Part shown: piece after piece, positions 57,928 through 64,000 of the stretch
How the letters are laid out: every line of letters begins with the position of its first letter
Numbering within the stretch: position 1 is the stretch's first letter
Assembly: GCA_001599715.1 (NCBI GenBank)
Contig: BCHU01000019.1
Span: 19,170-83,169 of the forward strand
From: Phaeotremella fagi
Taxonomy: Eukaryota; Basidiomycota; Tremellomycetes; Tremellales; Phaeotremellaceae
Direction of reading: 5' to 3'
Length of the DNA: 64,000 nt
Made by a program: the position numbers and the translations under genes
Notes under the pieces: model-generated
The model's input: the letters and a program-made list of their open reading frames with translations, nothing else
What the model was told of the DNA's origin: nothing
Databases searched by the model: none

Positions 57928-59775
57928 ATGTCAAAATCAGAACCAATCAACGAAATCGAATACGTCGGTGAAGGGGTTTCACCGATAACTGAAAAACACA
58001 GTATCCCAACTCATAAACTAGGTGATGATGTTGAAGGTATCGACGTTGAAGAAATCGCCAACGCGACAGATCTATATGAAGCCGTTAGAATAGCTACCGA
58101 ACGTGAACACAACTTAACGTTCCGAGAAGCGTTTAAACTGTATCCAGCATCTTTCTGGTGGGCGGTAGCGATATCTTTCACGATCGTCATGGAAGGTTAC
58201 GATACTTTTTTAATCGGTAATTTCTTGGCTTACCCGTCTTTCGCTCAGAAATATGGGACTTATCAACCGGCAACTGATTCTTGGTTGATCGAACCTAATT
58301 GGCAAGTCGCTCTTAACGACGTTGGAACGGCTGGTAACATTATCGGTTTGTTGATGATGGGTCCTCTGACTGATCGATTCGGTCATCGTAAGGTTATCAT
58401 GGCTACTCTTTTTGCTTTAACCGCTTTGATCTTCATGACCTTTTTCGCTCCTAATGTTCAAATTTTGGCTGCGTCACTCGCTCTTACTGGTGTTCCATTT
58501 GGTATTTTCGGTATCATCGGTTCCGCTTATGCTTCTGAATGTTGTCCATTGGCTCTAAGAGGTTTCCTAACTTCTTTCGTCGTGAGTGATCTATTCCAAG
58601 AATTACCATAAATTCCCTTTTCACTTACTAACACTCACGAATTAGAACATCTGTTGGGTCATCGGTCAACTCATAGCCTCAGGTGTACTCGTCGGTCTAA
58701 TCGGTGATTCCTCAGAATGGTCCTTCAAAATCCCCTTCGCCATCCAATGGATCTGGCCAGTCCCACTATTCCTCATCGCCTACTTCGCACCAGAATCTCC
58801 ATGGTGGTTAGTCCGAAAAGGTCGTTTGGCAGAAGCCGAAAAATCTTTATCTCGATTATCGACAGGTTCAACTTCCGCTGAAGTAAGAAGATCTTTGGCC
58901 ATGTACGTTCATACGGATAAACTCGAGAAAGAAATGAACACCGCTACGAGTATGTGGGATTGTTTCAAGGGGACTAATCTTCGTCGAACCGAGATTTGTT
59001 GTATGGTCCTCGCTTCACAGGCTTTATCAGGTGAATCCTTCGCTTACGGTTCAACCTATTTCTTTACGCAAGCCGGATTCTCTTCTTCAAACTCTTATAA
59101 ACTCGGGTTCGCAGCTACGGCAGTTGCGTTCCTAGGAACCTGTATCTCATGGATTATGATGATCTGGATTGGGAGACGTACATTGATTCTTTGGGGATTC
59201 AGTGCGATGGCATTAGATCTTTTCTTAGTTGGTTGTCTATCTTACGCCAACACCCAAGCTGCGGTTTGGACACAGGCGGCGTTGATCATCATTTGGCTAG
59301 GTCTTTATTCTTCTACTTTAGGTCCACAGTCTTTCGGTTTGGGTGCTGAAGTCTCCGCTACACGTCTTCGATCACAGACTATGGCGTTTGGTAGATTCAC
59401 TTATATGGTCGCTTCGTTGATCACCAACACCGTAGAACCTTATCTCATCAATCCCACTGCTGCCGATCTAAAGGGGAAGACGGCTTTCGTATGGTTCGGT
59501 ACATCTGTAGCGACTATTATCTGGTGTGCTTTAAGAATGCCAGAGACTAAAGGGTGGGTCCAATTTTCTTTGTTTGTCTGTCATTCATTGAGATATTCCC
59601 CACATTCTCATTTCAATATACCCCTTGATTTATCTACCATCGAAACTAACTTCTGTTTCACAGTATCACCTACACAGAGATGGACATTCTGTTCGAAAAC
59701 AAGACTCCAGCTTGGAAATTCAAGAAGGCAAAGGTTGACGTTATCGATCACACACAACAAGTCGAACAGTCGTAG
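57928..59775 (+). CDS. MFS sugar transporter, alpha-glucoside (MAL) type
   Basis: Three exons (57928-58581, 58646-59553, 59664-59775) give 557 residues with twelve predicted membrane helices. Sugar-porter signatures: MEGYDTFLIGNF in TM1, GPLTDRFGHRKVIM between TM2 and TM3, APESPWWLVRKGR after TM6, and PETKG after TM12. The N-terminal ~75 residues are acidic and cytosolic; the pattern EALSGESFAYGSTYFFTQAGF (here starting Q-ALSGESFAYG) in TM7 is typical of maltose/alpha-glucoside:proton symporters. It shares its promoter with the ADP-ribosylglycohydrolase gene, so the two probably act on the same carbon source. Confidence 0.9.
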
Positions 59776-60414
59776 TGACGAGGGGAAAGGAATGGATTTT
59801 TTTGGATAGCTTTTAGGTGTTTATAGTAGTATTTACAAATACTGCGATGGGGTCCAGAGGTATCAGAGGTATATACGAGAGGTGGTTGTGCTGCGTTCTT
59901 CACCGTTTAGTGTTATTTTATTTCATCTTATTTGGTACGACTTCTGGATGGATTAATCGATCTGTCAAAGCTCACACTGCCACGTTGAATGATTCGCCAT
60001 GTATTACGTAATCAAATTTGACGCGTCTTAAAGGTTATTGATTTTGATTTTCTACGAAAAACGCATGCAAGTTAAAAAAGCAGAGTTAGGAGATGGAGAT
60101 ATAGATATTGTATAGAAGGAGAGAGAGTGAGGTGAGGTGAGGAGGAGGAGATGTAGGCGTAGACGTTGCTGTAGCTGTAGATGATATGAAACTACTTTAC
60201 TTACCTGCTTAGTCTTATTTGAAATAGACCAAAGCTGTGACAGTGTGTGTGACTGTTTTTGCCAAGATTAAGATTAAGTATGACCCCTTTTCTTTTGGAG
60301 TAAGAGAGTAAACACTCCGTGCATATTATAACCTGAATTCACTACAGCTATCCTTTATTCTTTCCTTTTACTTTCTTCACTCCACCGCATTCCTCTCATC
60401 AACTACACTATAAA
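59776..60414. other. Intergenic
   Basis: Promoter of the PEBP-type gene. A purine-rich GAGGTGAGGTGAGGAGGAGG run lies near 60130. No gene seen. Confidence 0.5.
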
Positions 60415-61653
60415 ATGTACAAGACATCCATCCTACTCTCTTTACTAGCCGTCGTCGCCGCACAAAACGTCTCCACAACTGTCTCAACAGTCGTTGTTGA
60501 AGGTGTCGAAGCTAATTTCCAACGTACGTTTATGTCTCCTCCTTGCTTAACCATCACTAATTACTTCAACTCCAGAGGCCCAACTCGTCCCACAATTGTT
60601 CTCTACCTTCACTCCTCAAGGTTCATTAGGTGTTAATTTTGGTAATGGATCCGTCGCACCTGGTACCCCTTTATCACAAACTGGTGAGTATACCTTTTAA
60701 TAATCTTTATGATGATGCCCAGTGTGACTAACAACCTTTTCAGCTGTCGCTTCATTCCCCACTTTAACTGTTTATCCAGAGACCAACGCAACAGCGTTAT
60801 TCTCATCTTCTTCGGTGAGTAAATTATCTCATTCGAGGCTAGGACTTATACTGAATTGACCCCCTTCAGCTCTACACCCTCGCTATGATCGATGCCAACG
60901 CTGTCGGTACTGATCAGTCAGTTACTGCGCAAACTAGACATTGGTTGGTTAACAGTGTTTCCTTGTCTGGTGCTCAACCACCTTACTCGATCAACTACAC
61001 TGGTTCTGTTGCTATGTAAGTTGAATCCTTACCTTTATTCGTATCATCCCCACCTTCACTCCTACTATCATCATGATCCCCAACCCAACGGGGTGTGGAC
61101 GCGTATCACATTCCCCACTCCAGTCCAAAAGTGTTAAAAAACATCTCTCCCCTCACCCCAAATCCATCTCCGCTCTATCATCATCAACTAACAACCCCAC
61201 AGCACCGACTACGCCGGTCCAGGACCAGCAGCAGGCTCCGGACCCCACAGATACATCATCGTCCTCTACAACCAACCCTCATCATTCGTAGCCCCAGCCA
61301 ACCTCTCCACAGCAGGTACACCACTCAGTACCTTCTTCTTCCCCCAATACGTAACCTCCTCTGGACTAGGTAATCTCCTAGTAGCCAACTACTTCACCGT
61401 CGAGAACGGTGTCGCTTCAGCTGCTATCCCTACTACTACCGCTGTGGTTAGTTCAACCCTCGCTGGTGCTTCCACCACCGCTGCTAGCGGTACTGGAAGT
61501 GGTAGCAAGTCTGGATCGACTACTGGATCAGCTTCAGCTGCTGCTTCCACTTCTGCTAAATCCTCCGCTGGAAGAGATGGGTTGGGTTGGGGTTTGGTTG
61601 TTGGTGCAGCTGGATTGGTTGGTTGTGTTTTAAGTGCTGGTATGGGATTGTAA
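60415..61653 (+). CDS. Secreted, probably GPI-anchored PEBP-family protein
   Basis: Five exons (60415-60523, 60576-60683, 60744-60814, 60870-61015, 61203-61653) give 294 residues. Signal peptide MYKTSILLSLLAVVAAQ. The phosphatidylethanolamine-binding fold shows LYTLAMIDANAVGTDQS, HWLVNSVSLSG, and YAGPGPAAGSGPHRYIIVLY; the usual DPDAP is changed to DANAV. A Ser/Thr/Ala-rich stalk follows, then a hydrophobic C-terminus (GLGWGLVVGAAGLVGCVLSA), as needed for a GPI anchor. Secreted PEBP-like proteins occur in other fungi; ligand and role are unknown. Confidence 0.88.
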
Positions 61654-62350
61654 ACGGAGACGGAGACGTTGAAGGCGATTGTGAGCGGAATGGAGTTGGA
61701 GTAGATCTTGACGTAGATGTTGAAGACGACAGTGAGCTAGACTCTACACGGACAATGAATCAAAAAATGCATGTGCATGACTATCGAACTTTGCTCTGTT
61801 GTCAGTTGCCGACTTCATGCTATTCATCTTGTGGATATCTTGAGAGACACAGCATCTTAGCTATCACGCAAATGAACGCTACGGACGGTAGAAGTACTAT
61901 TCCAAACACCCCACCAAAAGAACTGTTTCGCTGAATCTTCAGTGAGAACAGTGAAATTTGTCTTCGTCTCTCCACGTCAAAGGTAAAGTTCATGACAGCA
62001 CCGGGCACTTGTGCCATTCCCTTGTTCCCAACTCGTGAGTCAGCTGAGAGTTGAAATGACTAGAGTTTATTCATAGCTTCTGAGCCTACTGATATTGTAA
62101 AGTGCACGTACAGCAAGTCGCACATTCTAAGTGGGCCTTAAACCGCTACGCTAATTGGGGAAAGCATGATGACAAACAGTTACAATTTTGACCTCAGGTG
62201 GGATTGGTGTTTGCAGCTTATATACCTTACACGCTCCGGGACGTCCCTGCCCTTAACATCTAACAGATATCTACACACACTACTATAATCACATCCCCCT
62301 ATCTATCCTTGAAACAACCACTTCCCCTGTACCCTAACACTATATCCCAG
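61654..62350. other. Intergenic
   Basis: 3' flank of the PEBP-type gene and of the truncated F-box-family gene. No gene or repeat seen. Confidence 0.5.
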
Positions 62351-63058
62351 CTAAAACTCACATGCAGAACAGCGACTCCTTTCTTCCCAGCTCTTACATT
62401 CAGTAGTTGGCAGCCATGATCCACCATTGTTCTCAGGAGACTGAATGATTTGGTTCCACCTTTTGATCTCTTCCTTCATGCCCAGCTCATTAAAGTTATC
62501 ATCTTTGAGAAAGATTGTGATTTGGGTTCTAGCTTTCAGCTCCTCCTCAACAGATCTCCTGAAAACACCTGTTTCAACTCCACGTTTTAGTTGTTCTTCT
62601 TTCCCAGAAGCTGACCATGCCTGAAGTTCTGAAACAGCCATCACTTTGTTGCTACAAGAGCGAAGGTGCTCTGTAACATGGGATGGATATGCAGATGAGG
62701 GTGGTCTTTTTGTTGAACTTGTGAGATGAATGAAGTAGTTATTATGAAAGCCTAGTGAAACTGAAGGGAAAGAACCTTTAAAAGAGTAGCGTTCATCATC
62801 AAGAGATACCATGTGATGGTTAATGATGAGATTTGGTTGATCTTTCTTGTATTCACAAGCGTGACGTAGATTGTGGGTTGTATCTGCCGATTGGGTACAA
62901 CAGACTGTCTTGATTTGTGAATTTTGTGACAAGTCAAGAATTTGTTGGATAATGCGTTCTGCTAAGAAGGAAGAATCATCCACAATCATGTGAGCACCAG
63001 AAAAATTGTTGCTGGATAAATATCCCACAATTTGCGGGACAGCTTTTGTTGTTGTGTG
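62351..63058 (-). pseudogene. 5'-truncated third member of the F-box-like family
   Basis: An open frame of 235 codons with no usable ATG near its 5' end; the first ATG is at 62989. It matches the C-terminal halves of the genes at 1611 and 31831: PNLIINHHMVSLDDERYSFK against PLQLIYHSFDLG, FHNNYFIHLTSS against VNNVYFVSHTFS, SVEEELKARTQITIF against SIIERLASRTSITFY, and a terminal Cys pair (CSACEF). The F-box half is missing, and the frame breaks at the edge of the AACCTCGA repeats, as if the repeat replaced it. An upstream exon beyond the repeats cannot be excluded. Confidence 0.6.
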
Positions 63059-63064
63059 TCATGA

Positions 63065-63225
63065 CGCTATGCTCAACCTCGACCTCAAACCTCAACCTCG
63101 AGCTCAAACCTCAACCTCGAATTGAAACCTCAACCTCGAATTCATCGTTACCTCGAACCTCGAATTTATCTTGAACCTCGAATTTACCTCGAACCTCGAA
63201 TCCATCGTTACCTCGAAGTTAACTT
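63065..63225. repeat. Degenerate AACCTCGA repeat array, block 1
   Basis: About 15 imperfect copies of AACCTCGA/AACCTCGAATT, some joined by CATCGTTACCTCG. A second block with the same core lies at 63605-63740. Confidence 0.85.
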
Positions 63226-63604
63226 GGTTAACTTAATTTTAGAACTCAACTAACAATACCGTTTCAGAAGTATTGGTTAGTCTTTTTGTGCTATTGTACC
63301 TTGTTCCTGTTTCTTTTGTTTGCTAAACGTCTTTGATCTTAATCCTTTTGTTTCTTAAACACTATTGTCCTGGTGACTTATTGTTTATACGTAGTTATTG
63401 TTTTATTCTTTATTGTTTCCTATTTCCTTTTGTTTATTTCTGACATATATATATCTCGAGGGATTGGTGCTTGAACTGCATCGATCTCGTACTTTTGTCT
63501 TCTCTTAGATATTTCTTAGTTTATAGTACTCTGCATCGTTATCACCTTACATCGAGCTATCTTGATCAACCTTCTCTTAACTGTGTAGTCAATCACCCTT
63601 AAGA
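63226..63604. other. Unique spacer with TATA-like motif between repeat blocks
   Basis: AT-rich, with ACATATATATAT at 63443 followed about 30 bp later by CT-rich sequence. The shape (TATA box, then initiator-like region) recalls an LTR U3/R promoter, but I see no terminal TG...CA or primer-binding site, so this is only a suggestion. Confidence 0.35.
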
Positions 63605-63740
63605 GATTCAACCTCGACGTCAACCTAGAACTCCACCTCGAATTTAACCCTCGAACTCAACCTCGACATCAACCTCGACACCAACAACCTCGAACCAACA
63701 ACCTCGAGTTATCACCTCGAAGTTAACCTCAAACGTCAAC
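63605..63740. repeat. Degenerate AACCTCGA repeat array, block 2
   Basis: Same core as block 1, about 12 imperfect copies, often AACCTCGACxTCAACCTCG. Confidence 0.85.
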
Positions 63741-63757
63741 CTCGCAGTCGGATTTGG

Positions 63758-64000
63758 GCAACTCTTGTTGATCAAGATAGCCGTTTGACAGTGTACGAGA
63801 TCGATATTTACCACTTCCGACTGAATTAATTTATGGCAAGTGGGACAAGGTCTAAACATCCATTTCTTCACGATCCATCAGATTTCAATTTACCTCGAAG
63901 AAATTCATCTCGAAGAGCAATGGAAGGTAATCTACCACCAGCTCAACCTCCAGCTCAAGGTCCAGCTTGTCAGACGGCTATCTTGATCAACAAGAGTTGC
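63758..64000. repeat. 33-bp inverted repeat reaching the window end
   Basis: 63758-63790 and 63968-64000 are reverse complements with one mismatch (GCAACTCTTG... and ...CAAGAGTTGC). The right arm may continue outside the window. Each arm encodes CQTAILINKSC when read outward. Confidence 0.9.
63833..64000 (+). CDS. 5' part of an unidentified ORF running off the right edge
   Basis: An ATG at 63833 opens 56 codons to the edge (MASGTRSKHPFLHDPSDFN..., ending CQTAILINKSC). The segment between is rich in Pro, Arg and Ser (NLPPAQPPAQGPACQ). It could be the start of a mobile-element protein or a host gene; I do not recognise it. Confidence 0.4.
   Translation, partial: MASGTRSKHPFLHDPSDFNLPRRNSSRRAMEGNLPPAQPPAQGPACQTAILINKSC

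Noticed and set aside
63241..63604. Solo LTR of a retrotransposon.
   Set aside because: A TATA-like box and CT-rich stretch are present, but no TG...CA ends, target-site duplication or primer-binding site could be seen.

Overview
The window looks like nuclear DNA of a basidiomycete yeast, most likely a Tremellomycete of the Cryptococcus/Kwoniella kind. Nearly every gene is cut by many introns of about 36-60 nt. These introns have GTAAGT/GTGAGT/GTATGT-type donors, CTNAY branch points 10-20 nt before the acceptor, and TAG/CAG acceptors. The recognisable proteins are fungal (V-ATPase subunit c, condensin Cnd1/Ycs4, fungal Zn2Cys6 and C2H2 regulators, PTR2 and MAL-type transporters). The placement is inferred from gene architecture, not from a search. 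I joined exons by hand and accepted a junction only if the reading frame closed.

1-38 kb is mostly a conserved eukaryotic core: F-box-like gene, COQ4, condensin subunit Ycs4 (14 exons), a glycolipid transfer protein, proteasome beta-7 (Pre4), a VAP/Scs2 ER protein, an acidic orphan, the Nta1 N-terminal amidase, an orphan coiled-coil protein, a tandem orphan pair, mitochondrial bL36m, a large C2H2/Fungal_trans regulator, a PTR2 peptide transporter, an NAD(P)-dependent reductase, a second F-box-like gene, a (6-4) photolyase/cryptochrome, a ZNF511-like zinc-finger protein and V-ATPase subunit c.

38-52 kb is an accessory island interrupted only by adenylate kinase (Adk1) and a secreted cysteine-rich protein. 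It holds three small-protein families that I do not recognise, here called alpha (2 copies), beta (2 copies plus a relic) and gamma (3 copies). They occur as tandem and inverted duplicates with duplicated promoters, minisatellites, an in-frame stop and a possible frameshift, so the tract looks young and fast-changing. A heavily N-glycosylation-prone orphan lies inside it.

52-60 kb looks like a small catabolic module: a 20-exon Zn2Cys6 regulator, a convergent ADP-ribosylglycohydrolase-fold enzyme with a C-terminal concanavalin-like domain, and a divergent MAL-type sugar transporter sharing a 625-bp promoter region with the enzyme. 60-62 kb carries a secreted, probably GPI-anchored PEBP-family protein.

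62-64 kb is repeat-rich: a 5'-truncated third F-box-family paralog abuts degenerate AACCTCGA repeats, a TATA-bearing unique stretch, and a 33-bp inverted repeat that encodes the same short peptide on both strands and runs to the window edge. I saw no rRNA, CRISPR array or convincing tRNA gene.
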